From positions 62,001-126,000 of the forward strand of contig LLEY01000031.1 in the NCBI GenBank assembly GCA_001414485.1: a stretch of 64,000 nt of DNA, given 5' to 3'. The stretch comes from Calycina herbarum (Eukaryota; Ascomycota; Leotiomycetes; Helotiales; Pezizellaceae). Positions within the stretch are counted from its first letter, which is position 1; each line of letters opens with the position of its first letter. Made by a program: the position numbers and the translations under genes. Shown in pieces: positions 32,118 to 44,900 of this stretch. The notes below the pieces were generated by a model that had not been told where the DNA came from, made no database searches, and saw only the letters and a program-made list of their open reading frames with translations.

Positions 32118-33130
32118 TTTGGCGTGGATGGGTGGTCGTTGAGAGGTTGAAATCTGGTGACGGGCTTTTTGGTGGACTGGAGTGGTTGTGTTTCCTGAGC
32201 TCTTTTCTCAGTCGAGCTTGTTATAAAGTGAGCTCGATGATCGAAAATATCAAGACCACACTCTTCCTCGAGAAGAACAAGATTTAAACAAATCGTAAAA
32301 CCGTGAACAATCAAGATAAGCAAACAAGCAAGCACGTGGGACAAAATCAATAAGTAAGCAGGTACGATCACACCCTCCTTATATCCTTACTCAACACCAC
32401 GGAGGGTCGCAAGTCCGCCGCCACCTCCGAACCTCAAAACTACTTTTAATCTCAGTAAACCCACTTGGGTATTTCACGACGCTGAGAAGATGGGGAAAGT
32501 GGACGATTCAGAAAACGAGCAGACCAAGGACAAGTCATGAAATAAATTTAGATAAGCTCAGAGTGGATCATCGGGGGTGAGAATGAGGGCTATGATTGGC
32601 AGAGTCTGATAGAAGATGGAGAAATGTCCGGTCTCGGCGGACGAAAAACAGGACTAAGATCTAGGTTGCTGGAATTGCGTACGAAATATTTCGGATGGAA
32701 AAAGAAAAACAAACGCTTTTTGAGAAAGAGAGAACAAAATAACTGTGGGGGGAAGCCTAAATTAGTTAGAGTCATTTTCAGGGAATGTTCGCAAATTCGA
32801 GGAGGTTGGTGGACAGTAAAGCGGCAGTAAACCTCTTTAGGGCAATTCAATATATATTCCAAAAACTTGGGACAATTTAAGATTAACCCAAATAGTTGGA
32901 ACAATCAGCTTTCATTGTCCCAAATTATCGAGGTAAACAAATATCTTTGTTCGTTGCGGGGGGAGGAATACACTCAAGTCAAGCGCACTTATGTATATGT
33001 ATAGCAGCTTTTCAAATGGGTATACGTTCATTTTTGTCTATCATCCAAGCATCAAGCATCACAATGCCAATCACACCAACATCCCAAACAAACGCCCTCC
33101 CAATGTTCTGTTCAATCCCAGCCCAACTTT
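32118..33130. other. Intergenic region upstream of the NAD(P)-binding gene
   Basis: About 1 kb with no supported gene. It contains the 5' region of the minus-strand Rossmann gene and the 3' region of MTD1. A segment at about 32866-32935 is related to a repeat in the MTD1 intron. Confidence 0.55.
32866..32935. repeat. GGGACAAT inverted repeat, intergenic copy
   Basis: TTGGGACAAT (32868) is followed about 35 bases later by its complement ATTGTCCCAA. The right part CTTTCATTGTCCCAAAT...GAGG closely resembles CTTTCATTACCCCAAAT...GAGG at about 34045 inside the MTD1 intron. Confidence 0.5.
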
Positions 33131-34936
33131 TCAACCATCGCTCGAGGGCACAGCAGGTGGTGCAGCAGCCAAAGCATTTTGATTTTGAACCAGACGTAAG
33201 AGATTTCGAAGCAAAACAGCAATTGTAACCTTGCCGATGGCAGGAACGTAGATGCTAGCCTTCTCCTTAACAGCCGGACCATCGAAGTTCTTCTCACTGC
33301 TGAAGTTGATGCAGACAGCACCGTCGCGGATGAGGGAGGTATCGACTTTGTATTTGTCGCCTGGAACACCGGAAATGACAACGTCGGAGATGGCGAGGGC
33401 GTCTTTTAATTCGAATGTGGCGGGTTGGTCTTGGACTTCGTGGTGCTTCTTTTTGATCCCTTGACCGCGGGTGAAGAGTTGGATGCCATCGAGATCAACA
33501 CTGTAGACTTTTGCGCCATCGTTTGCGAGCAGAGCGGCGAGAGGACGACCGACAACTTCACTTCGATTAATAACTGTGATGGTTTTTCCGAATAGGCGGT
33601 TTCCGTATGGTAATATTGAGTTGTAGATTTGTAGGTGTTCAAGGACCTTGACAACTGCCAGTGGTGTGCAAGGTAGTATTGATTTTAGCTTGTTGGTAGG
33701 TGGGTCGAGGAAACGCTTGTTTTGGTACATGTTGAAGACATATTTGTGTGTGAGGCCCTCCACGTCTTTTGTAAGGTCCACAAGTTGTTGAATATAACCG
33801 TCTTGGCCGGATGTTCGAGGGAAAATAGGGTAGTAGATTATGATTCCGTTGACAGATTTATCGTCGTTCGCCTCGAGGATGGCTGCTTCAATGTCTTCTT
33901 TTGCGATGACACGGAGGTCAAAGTCGAACCCGCTATAATATATTCAGTCAGTCTTCCATTCTTCCATTTCCGTTCGGAGAATGATTTTCATTGTTCCAGC
34001 CTAGGATAATAATTCGAATTATTCCCGCCAGCTGGGACAATGACCTTTCATTACCCCAAATGAAGAGGATGATATTTCCAATTGTTCCAGCCAGATGGGA
34101 TAACCAAAACATCCGTAATTCGGTGGAAATCGCGGGGCCAAAAATTCTTGAACTCTCAAGCCACCCCCCACCAGTTCTTTGGCTTGGATATCAATTGAAG
34201 TAATTCCCATGTATTCTCTCCATCCAGAAAGCTCAAGGCTTCACAGACTCTTCCTATCTCTCCCATATGGTGTGTTTGCAGAGCGGTTCCCAACCTGTGC
34301 CAGATTTACTGGGAGAAGAAGTAGTGTAGCGCAGCGGAGATGTGTACAATTATCCAAGAGATTAGAAACAGTTCTGCCCTCGAGGACCTCCACCACAGAT
34401 CTTTGTGTATTGCACATCTGCCCTTGTGATTGTGAAGTGTTTTCAATTCTGGTTTGACTTCGTGGAAATTGGAGGGGTGTCGACTTTTGGATAAATTCGC
34501 GAATTCGTGAGGGTTTCGAGTAGAATTCGACAATGTTATGTGCCTGTGAATCGCTCGTGGAGGCCTCTTCCTCCTCTTCGTTTGCGCGTGTTTTCAAGTT
34601 TCAACGTTGAAGTGACTCCTCCGAGGAATTGTATGACTCTTTCGCAACTCCCCCAGCTTTCAACCGATCCGAAAAAAGCAACCCGAAAGCAAATCCCAAT
34701 TGATTTTGCATGCCCTTGTAAGTAAAAGGAAAAATAAACACTTACTTCTCTCTGCAGGTCTTCGCAGACCAATCCGCGTATAACTGCGCAGCGGGATCGC
34801 CATTTGCAAGGAACCCCACCAACTTGGGCTTGGAAGACAACTTCGATAACCCCTCTGCCACTTCCGCCAGCAATCCCTTTGCGATGGACCCGGCAAGGAT
34901 GACTTTGCAATTCGTAGCTGGAACGGGAGCCGCCAT
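33131..34936 (-). CDS. MTD1: NAD-dependent methylenetetrahydrofolate dehydrogenase
   Basis: Two exons (34936-34746 and 33932-33131) give 330 residues, matching yeast Mtd1 in size and pattern. Recognisable segments: LVGFLANGDPAAQLYADWSAKTCRENGFDF split by the intron, NGIIIYYPIFP, the substrate-domain DVEGLTHKYVFNMYQNKRFL, PCTPLAVVKVLEHL, then the NAD-binding GKTITVINRSEVVGRPLAALL with SVDLDGIQLF. The enzyme oxidises 5,10-methylene-THF to 5,10-methenyl-THF with NAD+ in the cytosol, feeding one-carbon units to purine synthesis. It is the monofunctional type, without a synthetase domain. The ATG at 34936 is preferred; the frame continues slightly upstream only through a non-ATG codon. The intron is 813 nt, about ten times longer than most here, and contains repeat-like palindromes. 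Confidence 0.95.
33990..34110. repeat. Palindromic repeat inside the MTD1 intron
   Basis: An imperfect 52-bp palindrome (33990-34041) centred on AATTCGAATT, with ends ATTGTTCCAGC and GCTGGGACAAT, is followed by further ATTGTTCCAGCC and CCCCAAAT segments to about 34110. Related sequence lies at 32866-32935. Confidence 0.6.
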
Positions 34937-36234
34937 CTTGAGGTCTCGTAACAAAATTGTATAAGTGCTCTCGTGAAGGTCTCCGGTCGCGGTTTGAAGA
35001 AATTTCCATCTGTTATCGGATCCGATAAGGGCGGGGTAATGCCTGCACCTACATTTGGAGGGGCAGCAGACTAACTAAATACTTAGTTAACACAAACTAG
35101 TGTTTTCGAAGAGGTAGCGTCACAATTATTCACAGAACTACTCTGATTACTGTTAATTAGCTGGCTATGTTTTTAATATTACAAAAACAAACAATATCTT
35201 ACTGTTACTCATACCTACAAACGCTGATGGGCAATGTTCTCCGATTTATGTGGGGCCAATCGGCTGCAAAAGACAAGGATACGCCACTTTTCCATTTTGG
35301 GTAAGGCTCCCTATGGAGATTTCTCCATCTTCATCCAAACTCCTCCTCCAAGAAATGGACTTCTTCAACAATCAACAACATCAACATTATCGTAATCTGG
35401 CGTCTTGAGAGGTCTGTAAGTTTTTTGACGACTGAAATCGGTTTCTATTGCCCCTTAAGAATTGTGCTAACTCTCATCAGTTCTTTACCCTGTTTCTGCT
35501 TGGGACTGGTTTTCGGCTTCACCATTGATCTACTACCTTGATCTACCCTTTGACTTTAGTCTCTTTGAAGCCTTTGGCTTTCCCACCTTACTGCAAAGTT
35601 CCTCTTACACTTTACGAACGCCCTACTTATTCCTTATTCACTCACGCATCTAACACGTTTCCCTGAAAACCTACACTATCTATCTCACTCTCAGTTCTCT
35701 GTTGTGCTGTCAACAGTACACTTGTAAGTTTTCCTTCAGCCTTTTTCTTAATACAAGCCTCTCTTTATCTGGTTCTTCTTTTGGCACTCTCTTCGCTGCT
35801 CTCCAAATTCTGTTTTGCTTTTGTATTTATTCAACATGCTATGGTACATTCTACTCTTCCGAGTCTCAAAGGGGGTTTGCTTGATTTAACCGAATATCAT
35901 GCTATTTGGCGATCCAGGATGCTTCAGCTATCCATACACACTCGAATATATTCCATTGCCCAAGTCACCTTGCCTTTTGATGTTGTCTTTTCCCCTCGTT
36001 GTCCCTCCTCTTTTCAACGATTCCTCCTGGTCCTGCAGTGCTACAATCTGTCTCACCCCCTCTTGGAGGCGAAATAACATCCAGAAGCTGCACTTATAAC
36101 GAGAGGGCTGCATACTTGAGCAAGTCTCTCCTTTTCAAATTTTGTATCTTGTTTTCTATCTTGCTCTTTCGTCCAAGTCAATCGCTATCCGGCATATTAT
36201 GATTATGGCTAACGTCCTATTTTGTAGGTTCACC
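34937..36234. promoter_or_regulatory. Divergent MTD1-MMS19 upstream region with probable 5'-UTR intron
   Basis: About 1.3 kb between two start codons. Pyrimidine-rich DNA at about 35480-35720 suits the MMS19 promoter. A 3' splice signal (GGCTAAC...TTTTGTAG at 36221-36227) lies 7 bases before the MMS19 ATG, so a leader intron is likely. Its donor could be GTAAGT at 35724, which would make it about 504 nt. No protein gene is supported here. Confidence 0.5.
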
Positions 36235-39200
36235 ATGGCGGACAAGGGGGTCAGAGAGTGGATGGATGCTCTTTCTCTAAATGATGGCCAGGCATTGGAG
36301 GAGAGAGTCGTAGTGACCGATGTTGCCGGATGTAAGCCTATCATTTTCTATCTCGACGACCGCCACTAATATTTACAGCTTTTGAAATGGGTTCCATGAC
36401 ATTTTTTGAAGTCATACAGGATTTAGAGCCATATGTCGGAGAGGACCAAACCGATCTTCTGATGGTTAGCAGAGGTACCTTCATTCTAATTCCAAGGTGT
36501 TAACAACGATCTGACACCTCTAGGAATGTCTCTCTTCTCAATTATGTTGGGAGCCATGGATCGTGACTCAATGACACGCCAAGATAGTAAGAACCCTTCT
36601 CGACAACTCACGTGCTGGACTAATTCATCATAGCCCAACTAATCTCTGAATACCTGCGAACCCGATTGGAGAATGAAGCCGGAATCTCCAACTACAGATA
36701 CGGACTGAATGAGGTCGCGGACAGTCTCATTGCAATCACAACCTGGAAGGGATTTGTTCCCGGCGAAGCTGGGCTACTAGTCAAAGCCATTTTCAAGTTG
36801 GCTCAGGGAAATACCCCTGTCTTTATGAATCAGACACCACACACCCGTCGGAAATATTACGAAATAGTCGCCCATCTAAGCAAAAGATTTCTACGACAGC
36901 TTCAGCGAGATCTGGGCGCTTCTGAGTTTGTGACTGATCTGGTTGAATTAGGAGCTCGGGAAAAATCAGCTGTCTGTCTGAGAGCGCTGTTCGCAACATA
37001 TGGTGATATTAGCATTGACTGGAACTTGGGCCCAGCGGAGTACACACAAATCTGGGAATCCTTTATGCGATACTTCCCAATCACCTTGACGGTTACTCCA
37101 AACGACCAACCGAAGCCAGAAGAACTTAGAGAGTTGTTGTTACGCTGCATCACGGCGAACGATTTCTATGCGAAAGAGGGATTTGAGAAATTTTTGGGGG
37201 AGCTTGATATTGATCAATCTGCCAACACAAAGGTATAAGTTTCAGATTTTCTTTCCTGCTTAGTTACTAACCTTCAAGCAGAAGCAAATTCTCGTCGCCA
37301 TTAAAGCCTGTGTTAAGGCTTTCTCGATTCCAACTTTGACTGAGTGGGCATCAAAGATTTGGGACAGCCTAAAATTCGAGATTTGGAATGGTGAAAACGA
37401 GGAGTTTATCGAGGACTCTCTCGATATCATTCACACACTCGTGGCACACTTGACAAATTCTGACTGGAGTTGGAGTGAGAAAAGCGAGGTTTCCTCCTTC
37501 ATCGATGGCATCGTTGCGGAGATTTTCGAACGATTGTCCGACATGAAGCGGTATATATCTGGAAGTGAACGAATGCTAAACGCCATCGCTTCTGCATCAC
37601 CTTTATCCCTTCATCTTATTATCAGGAGAGTTTTTCCAGGTCTTTGCATCATGGCTCAAGATGATCACTCAAAGGTGTCGAAAAAGTCGATCGTTGGTGT
37701 GTTCAACTCTATTCTCCAGGCACGAGTTCTTCTAGCGGCGGATGCAAACACGTATGAAGAACGATACAACTTGGAACCAGCAGGTTTTGTCTTCTCTCCC
37801 ATAGAACGATTCGAGCAAGAAGCAAGATTGCTTTCGGATATGCGACCCTTCCATGAATCAATCAAAGATCTGTACTTTGATGCTATTTCAGGGTTGAAGG
37901 CAGGTTCGACCGAGGATCCTTCCATGGCTGATGTGGTAGCCCAGGGTTTCGTGTATCTCGCCCAGATCGTAGGCCTTTTGGGGACTGCAAGCGGAATCGT
38001 TTTGGAGACATTGAATGAAGTGGCTTTGGCAGGGTCATCTTCAGCAGATTTACAGCGCACCGCTCTGAAAGCAATCCGGGACATTTCGACATTCGATTCT
38101 AATGGCTTCGTTGGGGTTACGGTTCTAAAATTCCTGGGAGAATTACCGGATGAAATTGAAGACATGACAACTTCTGCCGGTGTCCTAGAACGAGTGATAG
38201 ACATATTGGAGAATCTAGTGCAAATTGCTTGCACCTCCTCGGTCAACCATTACAACTTCCACAAGTTCCTTTTGACGAAATTTGATCAGGTTCGTCAACG
38301 CAAGGGACAATTGCAATACTTGAATGTTATTCTTGCAGCATCCCATAGGGCTTTATCTCTTTTCGACACTGGATTACCAGCAGATGCTCGTAACGCCAGT
38401 ATTCTCAGTCCGGAAGACAGAGTCAGTGGTCCCTATTCAAGTATCGTTCTCCCACTTCTCGGTCGTGTGGTTGGCGTAGTGGGAGATTCCAATTCGGCCT
38501 ATGTTGGATTACAAAACTCTGTTGATCCAACACAGCCCTGGAATGATCTTACTATCAGTTTGCTCGGACAAATGCTCACCATCGCCATGCTGGCCGATTA
38601 CTCTCTGTCTTCTATCAATGAAGGTCAAATGGTCTACCAGAAAGTAGACAATATTCTTGTTTCACACGACAAGAATCTCCCAGCAGGCGTTCCATCAGCT
38701 CTCATTACCCTATTCCGGAGTGAGGAGGATCTCAAGTCTGTGAACTTCGATTCACAAATGGACTTCAAGAGCTGGACTGGTGATAAATCTCTCGCGATGT
38801 TCTTGGTTGTTTCTTTATTGGTGGGTATCAACCCCAAGGACAATTCTGTAAGTCTTATTCCTCTCCATTCATACTAATACGTTCTAATTTCTGAAATAGC
38901 ACGTAGCCCTTGGTCTCAATGTCGGAGAATATGCTTCCACAATGCTCAAAGCCTCTATCAGCACAGAAGTCAATGCTTCTCCGCTCGCAAAGATCTCATT
39001 CCTCTACTTTTTGCAACTATTAGTGAACAAGTTTGAAGCCTCTAAAAAGAGAGCATCACCAGAAGCCTCCACAATCTTCGAAGAACTCCTCAGCATCGTG
39101 GATGCCGCCCCCTCCCGCGCGCCGGAAGAAATCGATAACATATATCGAACCCTGGCATACTACAATTCAGCCTCTTTATTAGCATTCCAGCGCGAACCAA

Positions 39201-39847
39201 CGGAGAAACTCCTTAAAAGAATGATTTCCGGCATCGCAGTTCCGGAACATAGTCTCAAAGTCGCGCAAAGCTTCAGAATCCTCATCGGGCCCTCGCCAAT
39301 CCTTACAAAGCGGAATTTCTGCAATGTTCGGCCGCTTCATCAATCCTTCCTCTTTAATAAAGCTGCGACGCGGATTATTGAGCTTTGGCGTGAGACGAGA
39401 GATACGGATATTAAGGGCAATTATCTGGTTGCTCTCGCTGGAATCTTGGGGTTCATCGATACGAGTCATCTTGTGGATAATGTAGCTGCGGTTTTCCCTG
39501 CCGTGCTTGAGGGCACAAACTCCCAAGACTCGTGGACCCAAGAGGCTTTTATCAGGGTTATTTTCGCGCTTGTCCCTCTTTCTCCCACTACTATCGAGGA
39601 ACATCTTGATAGTGTCATCGCACGGATGACGGATAGGATTCATGGTGATAACAATGCTTCGGTTCGGTGCAGAGCCATGGCTTTGGAGGTTTTGACGCTT
39701 TTGGTGAAGCATGTGGATGCGGGGAAATTGGTTCAACGGAAATTCAAGGTTGTGGGGGAGATTGATGTTGCGCTTGGTGATAGTAGGAGGGAAGTTAGGC
39801 ATAAGGCGGAGGTTTGTAAGATGGTTTGGTTCAACCTCAAAGGTTAG
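36235..39847 (+). CDS. MMS19: MMS19 cytosolic Fe-S assembly / nucleotide excision repair protein
   Basis: Six exons (36235-36331, 36379-36474, 36524-36586, 36634-37232, 37282-38847, 38900-39847) give 1122 residues, normal for fungal MMS19. The N-terminal domain shows the family pattern around LISEYLRTRLENEAGI, the 'FAMRYFPITLTVTPND'-like segment (here SFMRYFPITLTVTPND) and LRELLLRCITANDFYAKEGFEKFLGELD. The rest is helical HEAT-repeat sequence, ending in the conserved VALGDSRREVRHKAEVCKMVWFNL. MMS19 is the targeting subunit of the cytosolic Fe-S assembly complex (with CIA1 and CIA2) that delivers clusters to DNA polymerases, helicases such as XPD and other nuclear enzymes; yeast mutants are sensitive to alkylation and UV. 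Four short N-terminal introns (47-49 nt) and one further intron (52 nt) are canonical. Confidence 0.95.
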
Positions 39848-40090
39848 ATGAGTTGGGAGATTTGGGGAAGAAATGGGTAGAAGGCTCAGGAGAATGATGG
39901 GTAGATACATAGGTGGAGAAATGAGGATACATCAGGGGTACATCGGGGGTAGAACATTTTTAATAAATGATCAATGGAAAATGAAGATTTTATGAAGAAA
40001 TTTTGGCTTTGAGATGTGATAAATGTGTTCTATTTTATGTAAATTTCGTCTATATTATACTAATATACTCTTCTTTGTTAAATTAGAGTA
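39848..40090. other. Short spacer between MMS19 and the pogo-type transposon
   Basis: 243 bp of increasingly AT-rich sequence containing the MMS19 3' end. TA at 40089-40090 is the left target-site duplication of the transposon. Confidence 0.6.
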
Positions 40091-40139
40091 ACGTATTTCC
40101 CGGGTGAGCCGATCACCCGGGTGAGCCGATCACTAAAAC
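40091..40139 (+). repeat. Left terminal inverted repeat of the pogo element
   Basis: Starts ACGTATTTCCCGGGTGAG. Inside it, a 17-bp unit CCCGGGTGAGCCGATCA is present twice in tandem (40099-40115, 40116-40132). It matches the right end at 48 of 49 positions. Confidence 0.95.
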
Positions 40140-40170
40140 ACCAAAACGCGACACTCAACTTAAAATTAAA

Positions 40171-41850
40171 ATGCCACTACTCAATCAAGCCCAACCCTCT
40201 AATAAAGAGGGTCGCATTCTTTTAGCTGTCCAAGCCTTCAATTCAGGTCATTTTAAGAGTATGCGAGCTTGTGTTAAAGCCTACGACGTGCCTTATACAA
40301 CCCTCTACGACCGAATACACGGAATCCCTTCGCGACGCGATACTCCTTCTAATGCTCAAAGACTTACCTCCGAAGAAGAGCGAGCTATTATACGATATAT
40401 TCTCGACCTAGACTCACGTGGATTCCCACCTCGGCCAGTAGCTGTTCGAGAAATGGCAGACCTTCTTCTCTCTGAACGCGACGCGCCTCCAGTAGGCAAG
40501 AATTGGACTTCTACCTTTATTAAACGCCGCACAGAGATTAAAACGAAATTCAGCCGTAAGTACGATTATAAAAGAGCTTAGTGCAAAGACCCTATAGTTC
40601 TTAGAGACTGGTTTAGGCTTATACGAAATATAATTACTAAATATGGGGTTGTAGAGGAGGATATATATAACTTCGATGAAGCTGGGTTTCTTATAGGGGT
40701 TATTGTAACTGCTAAAGTTGTTATAAGCTTAGAGTTAAGGAATCGTCCAAAGACTGCTTAGCCAGGAAATAGGGAGTGGGTTTCAATCATACAGGGTATA
40801 AACTCGTATAGTTAGGCACTTCCTCCGTTCATCATTTTCAAGGGATAGCACTACCTCTCAGCTTGGTACGAGGAGTTAGGTCTCCCACAAGATTGGGTAA
40901 TTATACTAAGTAAGAATAGATGGACGATAAACGAGATTAGATTTAAGTGGATTCAGCACTTTAATAAACATACAAAAGGTCGTACAGTTGGGCGATATAG
41001 ACTCCTTATTCTTAATAGCCACGAGTTACATATTTCAGTTCAATTTTAGTAATACTATCAGGATAATAATATTATTACTCTCTATATGCTACTATACTTA
41101 TCTCACATCCTTCAGCCTCTTAACGTTGGCTGTTTTAGCCCTCTAAAGGCATTGTATAGTAAGCAGATTAAGAATCTCGTTCGAGTTAGAATCCAGTATA
41201 TTACTAAGCTTAAGTTCCTTCCTACATTTAAAGAGGTATTCAAAGCTACATTTATAGAGTAGAATATTAAGAGTGGATTCCAAGTAACTGGCTTAGTTCT
41301 ATATAATCCTAAGAACGTGCTTTCTCACCTTAATCTAAGGCTAAAGACACTAACTCCACCCCCTATAAACGAGCTAAACTAGACCCCAAAGACGCCACAG
41401 AACGTAATAGAGCTTGGATTCTAGACTATATATCTTAAAAACCGTATTATACGACACTAAGATAGCTCTCCAACATTAATCAACGAGGCATTTAATCGGC
41501 TTACTAAGGGAGCTCAAATTATGATACACGGAGCTACTCTTATGAGAGCTGAAATTAAGACACTACAAGAGGCAAATCAGCTTAAAAAGAGAAGGGAGAG
41601 AAAGCGAAAGAGGCGCATTTACCAAGGTAGAAGTCTTACAGTTAAGGAAGGCAAGGAAATTGTTTAAAGTATTCAAACTCAGTAGGAAGAGGGTAGTAAT
41701 AATATACAGCGCCAGCGCTTAGAAGGCAAGCGGCGACGTTATAGTTTATATAATCAGGTTAGACATAATACTCGTATATGCGAGGCACCTTAGGAATCGA
41801 TTAATATAAGTAGCTAGAGGTTTTTTAATAGTGTTGTTGTAATATATTTA
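40171..41850 (+). pseudogene. DDE_1-type transposase with RIP stops and lost catalytic residues
   Basis: The first 136 codons are open and encode an N-terminal helix-turn-helix (psq-like ACVKAYDVPYTTLYDRI) and the CENP-B-like second DNA-binding segment (LTSEEERAIIRYI...SRGFPPRP). From TAG at 40579 the same frame continues to the end of the element with many TAG/TAA stops and no frameshift. Stops sit where Gln or Trp is expected. The catalytic triad of this family is D-D-D: the first survives (FDEAGF, codon at 40675), the second is AAT at 41014 (LILNSHELH where LDGHGSH is usual), the third AAC at 41122 (LQPLNVGCF where LQPLDVGCF is usual). The end at about 41850 is approximate. In life it would excise and reinsert the element at TA; it cannot do so now. 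Confidence 0.9.
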
Positions 41851-41868
41851 AAGTTATAGTGTTATCGC

Positions 41869-41917
41869 GTTTTAGTGATCGGCTTACCCGGGTGATCGGC
41901 TCACCCGGGAAATACGT
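41869..41917 (-). repeat. Right terminal inverted repeat of the pogo element
   Basis: Reverse complement of the left repeat with one difference, a G-to-A change in the second GTGAGCC, itself RIP-like. Confidence 0.95.
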
Positions 41918-44900
41918 TACATATACTTAGTTAATAATATTTTAGGAAATTACTATTTAAAGATTTACCTAGATAGGATAATTAATATTTTACTACATTT
42001 TATATATAAGATTATAGTATATAAAAGTATTTTATAAATAATAATAGTTTTATATTAAAATATAAGACAGTTTAATATATAAGTTATACCTAGTAAGGAA
42101 GCACTTATAGTACCCGCTTTATAATATTTATTCGAATATATATTATTATTATTAAAAGATATTACTATCTATAACATTTATATAACTATAATCTAGAGAT
42201 ATAATAAGCTCTATCTACGTTCCTCTACTTTAATATTTTTTATATCTAGTTTATATATTAGTACTTAATATATACTAACTAATAAAGAAATATCGTTTAA
42301 GAGAAGCTAAGAAAGAATCGTTGACATTTATTTCTTCTCCGTCTATAGAGCTATAAACACTTATAAAGGTTAGAAGAATAATTAGGATTAAACTTAGAAG
42401 TCTATAGAATAACTATAGTTTTATTCGTTATCTTAATTACACTTACCTAGCCCGGAATAATTCATACTTTAAGCTAGTTAATATTTAAGAGCTTAGTAAT
42501 TTTAATAGAATATAATAACTTCTGATTCTTTCTTACGTCTAAAACTTAAACGTCGTAGCTATCTATAATATTTACTTCTATAATAATAAGGTATTCCCTA
42601 TTATTAAACTTCTTAAAATCTCCTTTGTTAAATTAGAAGTTTAAAAGTATAGGTTAGAGGAGTAGGAGATAGCTATAATCGTTATAGAGGTACTATATTC
42701 TCTCTAATAAATAAGGTTATTATTAATAATAGTAGGTTATAAAAGGCACTCTCTATCTTTCCTCGTTGAAGATTTCTTATAAAAGCCTCTTATAAAAGAA
42801 TATATATTTATCTTTAGATAGAGAAATAAAACTTAGTTAGTTATTTATAGAACTATAATATAATATAGGAATATTAATTTATTAAAGTATTAGATATTTA
42901 AAACCTAGAGTATAATAAAGTATATAAAACCTCTAAAAATTCTTAGGCTCTATTAGACTATCTAATCCTAGCTAAAGTTATAAAAGATATAATACTCCTC
43001 TACTATTATCTTATAACAGCTGATAAAGAATAGTCAAGAGGAGATATTAGATTTCTTAACCTATATATTATTAGAATCTCTTAAGAATATAGTAAATATA
43101 AGTAATCTTAAACCCTGAATAACTAGATAAGCAGTAGCTAATAAAGAATAGTATTGCTTTTTATAACTTATTATAACTCTAACTAGATTAGCTTAGTATA
43201 TTCGTTTTACCTATGAAAGTTTATATAGAAATTATTATAAGTATAGAAGGATATAGGAATAAAGTCTTATATTATTCGTAATTTCAAAGAGCTTTAAGAG
43301 TTGTTTATTAAACTACTTAGATATATATTTTACTATATCTTTCGTAATATAGACTATACCCGATGAATTCTTAACTAGTTTAATATATTAGATATTACTA
43401 TACTTATTAATAGAATATCTATGTTTTAGAATATTAAATTAAATATAGAATAATTTAGTATAGATAATATTTAATATTATTTAAAGTAATTATAAACTAT
43501 AAAAATATACTAAACGAATTAAGTATTATAATTTATAAGTAGAAATAAATTAAAAGAAAATAGAAAGACTATAAAATTTCCAAAGTAAATAAGAGATCTA
43601 ATAATATTTAACTTGCTTTCTACTCTAACCTTCTAGATCGGCTTTATCTCTTATAGTAATGTCTTCTTTATCTCTTATATTTTAACCTTCTATATCTAAT
43701 TTAGTTAAATCCTTAGCTATATCTCTAAAATAATTATAAAGCCCTAGGTTTTAATTTAAGCGTTTTAATATAATTAGTAAGAAGTTGTATAAAGTAATAG
43801 TATACCTACCTTAGAGCCTTTTTTTCTCTTCTATAAGAGTTATAATATAGCCGTCTATATATACACGGTCGCTCTAGAGACTAAGAATGTTTTCTATACA
43901 CTTCTTTAGTCTTAGAGAACTCGGCTTTATAAAATAAACATACCTTGTAATCTTAAACTCTCTCTCTCTAGAAAAATAATTTCTTTTAATAAATATAAGT
44001 AACTTATTATTAAGATATAGTAATTTATAACCTACCTTTTATCTGTTTTCGAATTCTCTCTTATTAGCTTATAAAGTCTATATAAATATAAGCTTTATTA
44101 AAAGATATAAACAATACTATAATACTTACTAATAATTCTAACTACTATATAAGATAGAAGCTCTTATGTTTCACGTTCGAGAACCTCGTCTTATAACATT
44201 CTCCGAAGCATTATCTCTAAGACTATAATTATTAATAAATATTAGACATAGTTTAGTATAAACTAACCTTATAGTTATTTAATTATTAATATTAAATTCT
44301 AAATACTTATAAACTCTAAATAGAAAATTATTATCTCGATTATAACCTACTAGCTTAGTAGTAAGATTAATACTATAATCTAGGATTATATCCTACCTAA
44401 GATTCTAATAAACAGCTCTAAATATAGTTAGTAAGTTGAATATAAGCTATAAGATATTAATTAATATCTTTAACATACTCTACTGCTAAGAAGGTACTAA
44501 TAGTATATTCTACTATTAGCTTTACCGCTACGTCCGCCGCTATAGTAAAATCCTATCAAGTTAGCTTAAACACTTAAAAAGGATCTTATAAATTACTTAC
44601 TCTAATAGAGGTTTATAGTAGAGGCCTTCTAAAACTCTTTTCCTAATGAATTCGTAAAGCTATACCGCTAATTAGACTCGTTATAGAGATAATAACTCAG
44701 AATAATAATAAGAGTAGAAAATAATAAGAAGTAAAAACTAAATAGTATAAACGGGAATTCGATATCTTTTATACTTTTAAGACCTATGTCTAAGGGCTTT
44801 CTAATCTACTAAGGTATTAGATTATACCTCTTTTAAACTCTCTCTTTTTAGTACTTCGGTGCTTCTACTAACTAATAGAGGCATAAGTCTAGACCAACTA

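Larger units (their letters stand above)
40091..41917 (+). mobile_element. Pogo/Fot1-type Tc1-mariner transposon, full-length but RIP-inactivated
   Basis: 1827 bp bounded by 49-bp terminal inverted repeats and flanked by TA on both sides (40089-40090 and 41918-41919), the target duplication expected of this superfamily. Length and gene content match Fot1/pogo elements of ascomycetes. The single internal gene is on the plus strand and is a pseudogene. Confidence 0.93.

Noticed and set aside
37665..38246. 193-codon antisense frame within MMS19
   Set aside because: Mirror frame of a confidently identified coding exon.
39179..39910. 243-codon antisense frame across the MMS19 3' end
   Set aside because: Antisense shadow of the last MMS19 exon; the translated sequence is low-complexity and matches no family.
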